Source of the DNA: Flavobacterium sp. LC2016-01
GTDB lineage: Bacteria > Bacteroidota > Bacteroidia > Flavobacteriales > Flavobacteriaceae
Reading direction: 5' to 3'
DNA: 64,000 nucleotides
NCBI RefSeq assembly: GCF_009711135.1
Contig: NZ_WMIC01000003.1
Coordinates: forward strand, 1 to 64,000
In this document: piece by piece, positions 56,414 to 64,000 of the stretch
Layout: every line of letters begins with the position of its first letter
Position numbering within the stretch: position 1 is the stretch's first letter
The notes under the pieces: model-generated
Told to the model about the DNA's origin: nothing
The model's input: the letters and a program-made list of their open reading frames with translations, nothing else
Database searches by the model: none
Program-made: the position numbers and the translations under genes

Positions 56414-56896
56414 CTAGAAGAATCTGCTATGCCAGCTGTCAGCAGCAGGAACTTCCCACGATTCATTAAATTCTTCTATATTATTTACAAGATTATTAAA
56501 CACAATCGTATTCTCAGAAACCGATTTATCTTTAACCATCTTTTTAAAATCAATTAGAGGTTTGTGAGCAATATGTTCACCATTTTTAAAAGTAACATTC
56601 ATTTTATCAAGCAAATCAACATTGTACTTTTTCTCTAAGCTCTGAATAAATTCAACAGAACTATCGATAGAACAACCCGTCGCAGCCTGAACATCTTGAT
56701 TTACAGCTAATATTATAAAACGGTTGTATTTCAGCAAAAACGAAGCCTCTAGGCTTGTTCCGTGTGCTGCCCATTCTTCAACAAAAGCTTTTAAATCGGT
56801 TTCGATTTCAGAAAACTCTTCCTCAGAAAATTTTCTGTTCGATTGGTAAATCCAAATTCTAGATTCACCAGGTAAATTTTCAAAAGGTATATACAT
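56414..56896 (-). CDS. Conserved 160-residue cytoplasmic protein
   Basis: This 160-residue protein starts MYIPFENLPGESRIWIYQSNRKF and shows a helical first half and EASFLLKYNRFIILAVNQDVQAATGCSIDSSVEFIQSLEK. The last two-thirds have MNVTFKNGEHIAHKPLIDFKK and a W-rich end (ESWEVPAADSWHSRFF). Homologues in Flavobacteria are often labelled ABC transporter ATPase, but I see no Walker motif, so that label is not supported. The ATG at 56896 is preferred over 56932, whose extra residues are low-complexity Gln/Lys. It lies 87 bp downstream of the Fe-S protein gene. Confidence 0.75.
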   Translation of the reverse strand: MYIPFENLPGESRIWIYQSNRKFSEEEFSEIETDLKAFVEEWAAHGTSLEASFLLKYNRFIILAVNQDVQAATGCSIDSSVEFIQSLEKKYNVDLLDKMNVTFKNGEHIAHKPLIDFKKMVKDKSVSENTIVFNNLVNNIEEFNESWEVPAADSWHSRFF

Positions 56897-56983
56897 TTTT
56901 ACTTTTTGTTTATTTTGTTTGTTTTGTTTCAAGTTTCAAGTTTCAAGCTAAAAACTTAGAATCTTAGAACCTTAGCAACTTTA

Positions 56984-57775
56984 TTAAAGATCTTGCGCAT
57001 TTGCAATTAACTCCGCAATATCAAGCACTTTTACTTGTCCTTCTTTCTCTTGATGTTTGATACCGTCTGTCAACATTGTATTACAGAAAGGGCATCCAGC
57101 TGCAATAATGTCTGGTTTCGTTTCTAAAGCATCTTCTGTACGCAGTACATTTACTTCTTTATTTCCTGGCTCAGCATCTTTAAACATCTGTGCTCCACCA
57201 GCGCCACAGCACAAACCGTTTGCTTTTGAGCGTTTCATTTCGACTAATTCAACATCTAACTTCTGAATTAATTCTCTCGGCGCCTCATAAACTTTATTCG
57301 CTCTTCCTAAATAACAAGGATCGTGAAAAGTAATTTTCTTTCCTTTAAACTGACCGCCTTCAACAGTCAATCTTCCATCATCAATTAATGACTTTAAAAA
57401 TTCAGTATGATGAATAACTTCATAGTTTCCACCTAATTCAGGATATTCATTTTTTAAAGTATTAAAACAATGCGGACAAGCCGTTACGATTTTTTTTGCT
57501 TCGTATGCATTTAAAACCTCGATATTCATCATGGCTTGCATCTGAAACAAAAATTCATTTCCAGCTCTTTTTGCAGGATCACCGGTACAACTCTCTTCAG
57601 TACCTAAAACTGCAAATGAAACATTCGTACGATTTAAAATACGCACAAATGCTTTTGTAATTTTTTTTGCTCTATCATCAAAACTTCCTGCGCAACCTAC
57701 CCAAAATAAAACTTCTGGCTGTGTTCCTTGGGCTAGCATTTCAGCCATTGTTGGCACTACTAAACTTTCTGACAT
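56984..57775 (-). CDS. Fe-S oxidoreductase with two CCG domains
   Basis: This 263-residue protein has two cysteine-rich CCG domains: CAGSFDD near the start, ACPHCFNTLKNEYP, HDPCYLGR, GLCCGAGGAQMF and GCPFCNTMLTDG. This is the HdrB/GlpC-like pattern that binds an unusual Fe-S centre or takes electrons from a partner Fe-S protein. The upstream gene encodes a membrane 4Fe-4S protein of the matching type, so the two likely form a complex. The ATG at 57775 (MSESLVVPTMAEM) is preferred over 57820, whose codons lie in repeat DNA. Confidence 0.92.
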   Translation of the reverse strand: MSESLVVPTMAEMLAQGTQPEVLFWVGCAGSFDDRAKKITKAFVRILNRTNVSFAVLGTEESCTGDPAKRAGNEFLFQMQAMMNIEVLNAYEAKKIVTACPHCFNTLKNEYPELGGNYEVIHHTEFLKSLIDDGRLTVEGGQFKGKKITFHDPCYLGRANKVYEAPRELIQKLDVELVEMKRSKANGLCCGAGGAQMFKDAEPGNKEVNVLRTEDALETKPDIIAAGCPFCNTMLTDGIKHQEKEGQVKVLDIAELIANAQDL

Positions 57776-57782
57776 CTCTTTT

Positions 57783-57870
57783 TGTTTAATCGTTGATTTG
57801 TTTAATTGTTTAATCGGCAAGTTGATCGAATCCTAAGAACGATTAAACGAATTGACGATTAACCGATTAA
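57783..57870. repeat. TTTAATCG/CGATTAAA intergenic repeat (copy C)
   Basis: TGTTTAATCGTTGATTTG and TTTAATTGTTTAATCGG are mirrored by CGATTAAACGAATTGACG and CGATTAACCGATTAAAC on the other side. It fills the gap between the two Fe-S genes, as at 9716 and 11330. Confidence 0.75.
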
Positions 57871-57878
57871 ACTATATT

Positions 57879-59216
57879 TTAATTTTCGTTTTTCCAATTC
57901 AATCGGTCTTGCTGGCTGTATTGCCAAGGCGCACCGTTGTTTTCAATATTGGTCATCATAGCATTTAATGACATTGGAGCCGCACTTTGCTCCATCACCA
58001 AATAGCGACGCATATCCATGATAATAGAAAGCGGACTAATATTAACTGGACATTCTTCAACGCAGGCGTTGCATGATGTACATGCCCATAATTCTTCTGG
58101 TGTAATATAATCGTTTAATAATGTTTTATTATCGGGAACAAAAACACCTTTATTGGCATCAATATTTTTTCCAACTTCAGTTAAACGATCTCTCGTATCC
58201 ATCATAATTTTACGAGGAGATAATTTTTTTCCTGTTTGATTTGCCGGACATGATGACGTACAGCGTCCACATTCTGTACATGTGTATGCATTTAAAAGCT
58301 GTACCCAGTTTAAGTCCTGCACATCACTTGCTCCAAATTTAGCCGGAGCTGCATTTTCGTCAACTGGAGCTGCCGCAAACGGATCAGCATTTGGATCCAT
58401 CATCAACTTAACTTCTTTTGTCACCGAAGCTAAATTATCAAACTGTCCTTCTGGTTTCAAGTTTGCAAAATAGGTATTTGGGAAAGCCAATAGAATATGC
58501 AAATGCTTTGAAAAATATAAATAGTTCATAAAAACTAAAATACCTACAATATGCAGCCACCAAAATACTTCAAATAAAAGCCCAACTAATTCATTAGACG
58601 TACCATTAAAAATAGGTGCAATAAACTGACTTATTGGATAGCTTCCCGCTTTATGAAAATGAGAATAACCGCCTGGAACATTTTGCAAATGCAAATCAGA
58701 GGCATTCATTAATAAGAACAAAATCATTAAAACAGTTTCGAAATACAAAATATAATTTGCATCGCTTTTAGGGAATCCATTCAAATCAGAATTAACAAAA
58801 CGCTTTAAACGAATTACATTTCGTCTGATCCAAAAAGTAACTACAGCAACAATTACAAGTATTGCCAATATTTCAAATGAAGCGATTAAAACATCATAGA
58901 CAACACCTAAATAAGGCGCAAAAATTCTATGTGTTCCAAAAAGTCCATCAATAATAATCTCGAGCAACTCGATATTAATAATTACGAAACCAACATATAC
59001 AAAAATATGAAGTATTCCGGCAACAGGGCGTCTCACCATTTTTGACTGTCCAAGAGCAATCAAAGCCATGTTTTTCCAGCGAGCTTTTGGATTATCTTTT
59101 CGATCTACATCAACTCCTAAATTAATGTTTCGCATGATTTTTTTTACGCTCGCTGCAAAAAAACCGAAACCAACTATAAGAAGTATGGCAAATAAAATAT
59201 TATCTAAATAACTCAT
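57879..59216 (-). CDS. Membrane-bound 4Fe-4S oxidoreductase subunit
   Basis: This 445-residue protein has about five membrane helices in the first 260 residues (FAILLIVGFGFFAASV, IFVYVGFVIINIELLEIII, ILAILVIVAVVTFWI). A cytoplasmic part follows with two 4Fe-4S motifs: CTECGRCTSSCPANQTGK and CTSCNACVEECPVNIS. This is like NarI/HdrC or quinone-linked heterodisulfide-reductase-like modules. With the CCG protein just downstream it probably passes electrons between a quinone pool and a soluble partner; the partner is not known. Confidence 0.9.
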   Translation of the reverse strand: MSYLDNILFAILLIVGFGFFAASVKKIMRNINLGVDVDRKDNPKARWKNMALIALGQSKMVRRPVAGILHIFVYVGFVIINIELLEIIIDGLFGTHRIFAPYLGVVYDVLIASFEILAILVIVAVVTFWIRRNVIRLKRFVNSDLNGFPKSDANYILYFETVLMILFLLMNASDLHLQNVPGGYSHFHKAGSYPISQFIAPIFNGTSNELVGLLFEVFWWLHIVGILVFMNYLYFSKHLHILLAFPNTYFANLKPEGQFDNLASVTKEVKLMMDPNADPFAAAPVDENAAPAKFGASDVQDLNWVQLLNAYTCTECGRCTSSCPANQTGKKLSPRKIMMDTRDRLTEVGKNIDANKGVFVPDNKTLLNDYITPEELWACTSCNACVEECPVNISPLSIIMDMRRYLVMEQSAAPMSLNAMMTNIENNGAPWQYSQQDRLNWKNEN

Positions 59217-59222
59217 TTATAA

Positions 59223-60188
59223 TTATTTTTTATCAGTTGAGTTTGTTTCTTGTGTTGGTGCTACATATGGTTTGTTTTTCTTTCCAAAAAGAGAAACGTT
59301 TACGTAACGAGTTGGGTAAAGACGAACGTCTTGAAGCAATAATTCAAGCTCTTTTGAAGTTTTCGCTAAATTATTATACAAAGCATCGTCGTTTAACAAT
59401 TTCCCAGCTGTACCTTTTCCTGAATTCAAATTAGTCATTAAGCCATCAACTTTAGCTAAAGTCTGATTTAAGTTTCGTACTGTTTTTCCTAAATCGGCCT
59501 TGTTTAAAGAATCAGATATTTTACTAAAGTTGCCTGACATCTTATTTAAATTTGTCACAACACCATTAATTTGACCTTTATTAGTATCTAAAATAGAATT
59601 CAGGCTTCCTGAAGCTTTATGAAACTGTTCCATTGTCTGACTTAACTCAGCAATTGCTTTCTTTACATTTTCTTGTGTATTTTTATCCAAAGTATTGTTT
59701 AATCCTGTAACCAGATTATCAATATTCACAAGCATTTTATCTAATTTCGCCTGAATTGGTTCAAGTTTTCCTCCTAAAGATTCAGTCAAACCAAGCTCAA
59801 CAGTTCCTGAAAGAGTCTGGCCTTCATCAGCAGGATTTTTATCTTGAAGATTAGGAATAATTTTAATTTGTTTCCCTCCAATTAAACTTGGAGAATACAG
59901 CGCTGCTGTACTTGTTTTAGAAATAGGAAAATCAGTTTTAAGCTGAAGTTCTACTAATAATTTACCTGTTGTTTCATTAAGTGTAATCTTATTTACTTTA
60001 CCAATTGCTAGTCCGTTTATGGTAACTGGTGCTGACGGTGCTAAATCCTCTACATTATCATATTCAACAAATAATGTTTTGTAATTTGTAAAAAGATCTC
60101 TGCCTTTTAAAAAACTGTAGCCCCAAATAAATAATAATATTGACGCGATGACTAAAATAGCCGTTTTAATTTCTCTTGTTAGTTTCAA
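59223..60188 (-). CDS. MCE/MlaD-family lipid-transport protein
   Basis: This 321-residue protein has one N-terminal membrane helix (TAILVIASILLFIWGYSFL, about 9-27) and an MCE domain (about 36-120; VEYDNVEDLAPSAPVTINGLAIGKVNKI, TAALYSPSLIGGKQIKII). A long helical tail follows (about 150-280; NKMSGNFSKISDSLNKADLG) and a C-terminal VRLYPTRYVNVSLFGKK signature. It binds and moves phospholipids across the periplasm as part of an Mla-like system. It lies 6 bp before the Fe-S gene and 50 bp after the amidase gene, so all four genes may be co-transcribed. Confidence 0.9.
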   Translation of the reverse strand: MKLTREIKTAILVIASILLFIWGYSFLKGRDLFTNYKTLFVEYDNVEDLAPSAPVTINGLAIGKVNKITLNETTGKLLVELQLKTDFPISKTSTAALYSPSLIGGKQIKIIPNLQDKNPADEGQTLSGTVELGLTESLGGKLEPIQAKLDKMLVNIDNLVTGLNNTLDKNTQENVKKAIAELSQTMEQFHKASGSLNSILDTNKGQINGVVTNLNKMSGNFSKISDSLNKADLGKTVRNLNQTLAKVDGLMTNLNSGKGTAGKLLNDDALYNNLAKTSKELELLLQDVRLYPTRYVNVSLFGKKNKPYVAPTQETNSTDKK

Positions 60189-60238
60189 AATTCTTAGTGT
60201 TTGTACAAAATTAATATAAATATTCGAACTAGTGACTA

Positions 60239-61366
60239 TTATTTAATTGCGTCCTGAATATTGATTTTTTCTCCATCTTTAGTTGCAGTTAAAAATGCAG
60301 CGCCATATCCTTTACCCTTAGCTTCTTGCAGATATTTCTTCGCTACTTCATAATCTGAAGTTTCTTCGTAGAAATATTTATAAACATTATTTTCGTAAAC
60401 CATTGTTACATTTTTTAAGCCTTTAAAGTTTTTAGGCTCTAATGCCGTCTTTTTGATACTTGCAATAAGCTGTACTTTATAAAAAGTTCCCTTTACTGCA
60501 TTTTTCACTGCAGCAGATGGCTCAGCTGGTTTTGGCTTTTTAGGTGTTGAAGTATCTTTTGCAGGTCTAACATCTGAAAGTTCCGGGATCCCTGAACCAA
60601 AATATTCGCTTTTGTAGCTTAAAATCGCATCGGCAATTGCTTTAGCGATATCATTTTGTCCTTCTTCAGAATTCAGAATATTTCCTTCTGTTGGATTCGA
60701 AACAAAACCTGTTTCAACCAAAACTCTAGGCATATATGCTTTATGAAGTACCATAAAAGGTGCTTGTTTCACTCCGCCTTGTCTTATTTTTTTTCCAAGA
60801 CGGTCAAAATTATCTTCAATTTTACTCGCTAACGCAATACTGTTATCCAGATATTCTTCCTGCATCAATTGCATTCCGATCATTGATTCTGGCGAGTTGG
60901 GATCGTAACCTTCATATTTACGTTTATAATCTTTTTCTAATGTAATTACCGAGTTCTCTTTTTTCGCTGCTTCAAGATTCGACGCTACTTTGCTCAAACC
61001 CATTACATAAGTTTCAGTACCGTCTGCCGCAGTATTTTTGTTTGCATTACAGTGGATTGAAACAAAAATATTAGAATTTGCTCTGTTTGCAATATTGGCT
61101 CTTTCGACCAAATCAATAAAAACGTCAGTTTTACGAGTATATATGACATCAACATTTGGGCTTGATTCTAAAATTTTTCCAACTTTAAGCACTATCGCCA
61201 ACGCAATATTTTTTTCAATTCGGCCACTGTAAACAGCACCAAAGTCATGATCGCCATGTCCGGCATCAAGTGTTACCTTAAAAACATTTGCCTGACTGTA
61301 AGCACAAAACGAAATTATAGTTAGAAAAAAACTAAATAATAGCCTAGTTTTGTTAAATATATTCAT
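60239..61366 (-). CDS. N-acetylmuramoyl-L-alanine amidase
   Basis: This 375-residue exported enzyme (signal peptide ending FCAYSQA) has an Amidase_3 domain (about 30-260): VTLDAGHGDHDFGAVYSGRIEKNIAL with the zinc His and Glu, VFVSIHCNANKN with the second His, and MPRVLVETGFVSNPTEGNIL with the catalytic Glu. A linker rich in Lys/Pro follows, then a SPOR-like end (FYKVQLIASIKKTALEPKNF). It cuts the amide bond of peptidoglycan during cell separation. I chose the ATG at 61366 (MNIFNKTRLLFSFF); the longer start at 61432 adds non-signal residues. Confidence 0.93.
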   Translation of the reverse strand: MNIFNKTRLLFSFFLTIISFCAYSQANVFKVTLDAGHGDHDFGAVYSGRIEKNIALAIVLKVGKILESSPNVDVIYTRKTDVFIDLVERANIANRANSNIFVSIHCNANKNTAADGTETYVMGLSKVASNLEAAKKENSVITLEKDYKRKYEGYDPNSPESMIGMQLMQEEYLDNSIALASKIEDNFDRLGKKIRQGGVKQAPFMVLHKAYMPRVLVETGFVSNPTEGNILNSEEGQNDIAKAIADAILSYKSEYFGSGIPELSDVRPAKDTSTPKKPKPAEPSAAVKNAVKGTFYKVQLIASIKKTALEPKNFKGLKNVTMVYENNVYKYFYEETSDYEVAKKYLQEAKGKGYGAAFLTATKDGEKINIQDAIK

Positions 61367-61420
61367 AAATCTAAAAGTTAATTTTAATAAAATGCAACTG
61401 TTATAATTTTTGCAATTGAT

Positions 61421-61428
61421 TATTTTTG
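61421..61428 (+). promoter_or_regulatory. -7 promoter box of the lptD gene
   Basis: TATTTTTG is an exact TAnnTTTG match about 21 bp before the TTG start at 61449, in the short divergent gap shared with the amidase gene. Confidence 0.5.
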
Positions 61429-61448
61429 CCAAAAAATTATATGTAAGT

Positions 61449-64000
61449 TTGACATGTCAAAAAACAAGCCATACTTTTACAAAAATAGCATTTAAACCTT
61501 TGCATACAAACTTATTTAATATCGTTTTAATATCATTTTTCCTAACACTAGGATGTGGTAAAGTATATTCACAAGATATAAAAAACCCAAAAAAGCCCTT
61601 ACCTGCTGTAAAACAAACAGATAAAGCTTCGACTGCTAAATCTGACACTGCAAAACAAAAAGACAAATCTGTTACCACTAAAGTTGACACAGTAAAAACA
61701 GACAGTATTAAACCAATGAAGACTTTTCTTGATGGAAAAGTTAGATACAAATCAAAAGATTACGCCACTTTTGACAAAAAGAAAAAAACACTTACACTAT
61801 ATAATGAAGCAGAACTATATTATAAAGATGTAGAATTAAAATCTGGAATCATTGTTTTAGATTACGATAAAGATGAAGTTTATGCCGGAAGAATAAAAGA
61901 TTCAGCCGGGGTTTTGACTCAATATCCAAATTTCAAACAAGGATCAAATGAAGTACAGCCAGATTCTATCCGATTTAATTTTAAAACAAAAAAAGCTTTA
62001 ATCTTCAATTCGAGAACAGAACAAGGCGAATTTAAAATAAAAGCTGCCGTTACAAAAAAAGAGAATGATTCTGTTTACTTTTTAAGAGGCGCACGTTTTA
62101 CAACATCTACAGATGTTGACAATCCAGAATATTATTTCCAGACAAACAAAGTAAAATTTGTTCCGGGAAAAAAAGTTGTAACCGGTTTAACAAACATGGT
62201 TATTGCCGATGTTCCTACTCCGCTTGCCTTGCCGTTTGCTTTTTTTCCAATGAGTGAGGAAAAAAGTGTTTCGGGAATTATTATACCAAGTTATAACGAT
62301 TCAAATACAAGAGGTTTCTCTTTACAAAATGGAGGATATTATTTTGCTCTAAGCGATAATTACGATCTTACCGTTTTAGCAGATTATTATACCAATGGAA
62401 GTTACGCCATGCGATTTGAATCGGCATATGCCACGAGATATAAATACAGAGGAAATATTAATGTACGTTTTGAGAATTTAATCAGCAGTGAAAGAGGTTA
62501 TCCTGATTACTCTAAACAAAACATTTATAATATTCAGTGGTCACACTCAAAAGACACAAAATCAAATCCAAATTCAACATTTTCTGCATCTGTAAATATG
62601 GGTAGCAGTAAATATTTCAAGCAATCGATCAATCAGGCTAATATTGGTTCGACCTTGAATAATACTTTAAGCTCTTCTATTTCTTGGAATAAAACTTTTA
62701 ATACGATTCCGCAAGCCCGAATAGCTTTAACAGCAACACATTCACAAAATACACAAACAGAAGTCATTAACATGACTTTACCTTCGCTTCAGGCAAGTAT
62801 AGACCGTGTTTATCCTTTTGTTGGAAAAGATGGAGTAAAAAAAGGTTTCATAAAAAACATCAACCTGCAATACAACTTAAGCGGAAAAAACAGCTTTGTA
62901 ACAACCGATTCTTTATTCTTTAAACCTCAAATGTTCAAGGATGCACAAATTGGAATGCAGCATACAATTCCGTTAAGCACTAACTTTAAGCTCTTCAAAT
63001 ATTTCAGTGCCGGAATGGCAACTAATTACCAAGAAACCTGGGTAACTAAAACAATCAACAGAAGCTACAGTGAAGATCAAAGTAAAGTTGTAGACCAAAC
63101 CGTAAATGGTTTTGATGCTTTTAGAACTTATAATTTCAGCTCTAATTTAGGAACAACAATTTATGGAACTTTCAATTTTGGTTCTGATAAAAAGATTCAA
63201 TCGATTCGTCACGTCATGCGTCCGTCGATTACATACGCATACACGCCAAGTTTTGAAAAATACTACGACACCTATGCCGTAGATGCTTCTGGCCGAATTA
63301 CAACACAATACACTCGTTTTGAAAACGGTGTTTATGGTGCTCCAGGAAAAGAAAATTCAAACATAGTAGGTTTCTCTTTAAGCAACACATTTGAAGCAAA
63401 AGTTAGAGATAGTGACAGTACAAAGACTGAACCTAAAAAAATCATGCTTTTAAACAACTTAAACTTTAGCACAAGTTATAATTTCAACGCAGACGGCAAA
63501 CAAATTTTAGCTTGGCAGCCTGTACTTTTATCTGGAGGAACGCAGTTTTTTGACAATAAAATGAATATGAATTTTGGCGCTACTTTAGACCCTTATGCCA
63601 TTGACAATTCTGGAGCAAGAATAAGCAAATACAATATTGATAACGGAGGAAGTTTGTTTAGAATGACAAGCGCCAATGTTACCTTAAATTATTCATTCTC
63701 TAACAAAGGCGGAGACAAAGAAAAGACCAATTCGCAGAGCCAGCGAAACGGAGGACGAAATGATGATTTATTTGGAACCAACACCGACTTAACAGACAGC
63801 AGAAACAGTCAATTTGCCAATGAAAAAGATGACGACAAAGATGTTATAACAGAGTTTTTTAATTCGAAAATTCCGTGGGATATGACACTTGCCTATTCAT
63901 TGACTTATTCTAACGTTAATAGAGAAAACAAAATAAGCGGTAACTCCATTATGGTTTCCATCAATACCGATATTACACCAAAATGGAAAGGCGGCGTTTC
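61449..64000 (+). CDS. lptD: LptD-like LPS-assembly protein (3' end missing)
   Basis: The frame is open from 61407 to the window end and no ATG lies in its first stretch, so the start is likely TTG at 61449, or TTG at 61500. The N-terminus has a signal-like helix (LHTNLFNIVLISFFLTLG), a Lys/Asp/Thr-rich linker, and then a beta-jellyroll OstA-like part (LYNEAELYYKDVELKSGIIVLDYDKDEVYAGRI). A large barrel follows with LPFAFFPMSEEKSVSGIIIP, ending in the truncated SYSNV-type strands. It inserts LPS at the outer membrane. The ATG at 61454 is in another frame and stops after 13 codons. The C-terminal third is outside the window. Confidence 0.88.
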   Translation, partial: MTCQKTSHTFTKIAFKPLHTNLFNIVLISFFLTLGCGKVYSQDIKNPKKPLPAVKQTDKASTAKSDTAKQKDKSVTTKVDTVKTDSIKPMKTFLDGKVRYKSKDYATFDKKKKTLTLYNEAELYYKDVELKSGIIVLDYDKDEVYAGRIKDSAGVLTQYPNFKQGSNEVQPDSIRFNFKTKKALIFNSRTEQGEFKIKAAVTKKENDSVYFLRGARFTTSTDVDNPEYYFQTNKVKFVPGKKVVTGLTNMVIADVPTPLALPFAFFPMSEEKSVSGIIIPSYNDSNTRGFSLQNGGYYFALSDNYDLTVLADYYTNGSYAMRFESAYATRYKYRGNINVRFENLISSERGYPDYSKQNIYNIQWSHSKDTKSNPNSTFSASVNMGSSKYFKQSINQANIGSTLNNTLSSSISWNKTFNTIPQARIALTATHSQNTQTEVINMTLPSLQASIDRVYPFVGKDGVKKGFIKNINLQYNLSGKNSFVTTDSLFFKPQMFKDAQIGMQHTIPLSTNFKLFKYFSAGMATNYQETWVTKTINRSYSEDQSKVVDQTVNGFDAFRTYNFSSNLGTTIYGTFNFGSDKKIQSIRHVMRPSITYAYTPSFEKYYDTYAVDASGRITTQYTRFENGVYGAPGKENSNIVGFSLSNTFEAKVRDSDSTKTEPKKIMLLNNLNFSTSYNFNADGKQILAWQPVLLSGGTQFFDNKMNMNFGATLDPYAIDNSGARISKYNIDNGGSLFRMTSANVTLNYSFSNKGGDKEKTNSQSQRNGGRNDDLFGTNTDLTDSRNSQFANEKDDDKDVITEFFNSKIPWDMTLAYSLTYSNVNRENKISGNSIMVSINTDITPKWKGGV

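Noticed and set aside
56414..56896. Label ABC transporter ATPase
   Set aside because: No Walker A, Walker B or signature motif is seen; the name seems to be inherited.
61454..61495. ATG at 61454 as the start of lptD
   Set aside because: Its frame stops after 13 codons; the long frame is a different one.

Overview
This window comes from an AT-rich Bacteroidota chromosome, almost certainly a Flavobacterium close to F. johnsoniae. The support is a T9SS type B adhesin with its PorP/SprF and OmpA partners, a SusC/SusD chitin locus, flavobacterial -7 promoter boxes (TAnnTTTG) before many genes, BshA for bacillithiol, and an SRP RNA of the usual bacterial fold. There are no tRNAs, rRNAs, insertion sequences, phage genes or CRISPR arrays. 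The two outermost genes are cut by the window edges.

Layout. 1-7.2 kb: 3' part of a giant repeat adhesin, then a PorP/SprF outer-membrane protein and an OmpA/PD40 protein, the classic surface-adhesin triad. 7.3-12 kb (minus): CAP lipoprotein, pdxH, ribonuclease Z, a small STAS-like protein, pyrB and pyrR, with repeat elements between genes. 12.1-14.8 kb (plus): a small, AT-rich accessory cluster with a class I methyltransferase, a Coq4-fold protein, two orphan proteins and a 57-residue lipoprotein. 14.8-19.3 kb: an ABC-F ATPase and small membrane or secreted proteins, including a TlpA-like thioredoxin.

19.5-38.3 kb: a complete chitin-utilisation locus. It holds a secreted two-catalytic-domain chitinase (1831 aa), a GH20 hexosaminidase, a NagB/PIG-L-like fusion, SusD and SusC on the minus strand. 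Diverging on the plus strand are a LytS-type kinase, a LytTR regulator and a FucP-like sugar transporter. The expected flow is extracellular chitin cleavage, SusCD import of oligomers, trimming to GlcNAc, inner-membrane transport, then deamination into glycolysis.

38.4-64 kb: mostly housekeeping. It includes a transaldolase-family enzyme, an SDR, SRP RNA, glutamine cyclotransferase, two histidine-degradation enzymes (hutI, hutG-like), a DEAD-box helicase, a TPR hybrid histidine kinase, a 42-residue double-glycine-leader peptide, a dicarboxylate/amino-acid symporter, aroC, an LpxH-like phosphoesterase, bshA, an Fe-S oxidoreductase pair, an MCE protein, a cell-wall amidase and the 5' part of lptD.

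The most interesting items for follow-up are the double-glycine peptide at 49957, the Coq4-fold/methyltransferase pair in a lineage not expected to make ubiquinone, the shared TTTGT-repeat promoter elements of the chitin locus, the 15-bp hairpin between susD and nagB, the nested inverted repeat at 10.2 kb, and two convergent genes that share one palindromic terminator inside their coding ends.
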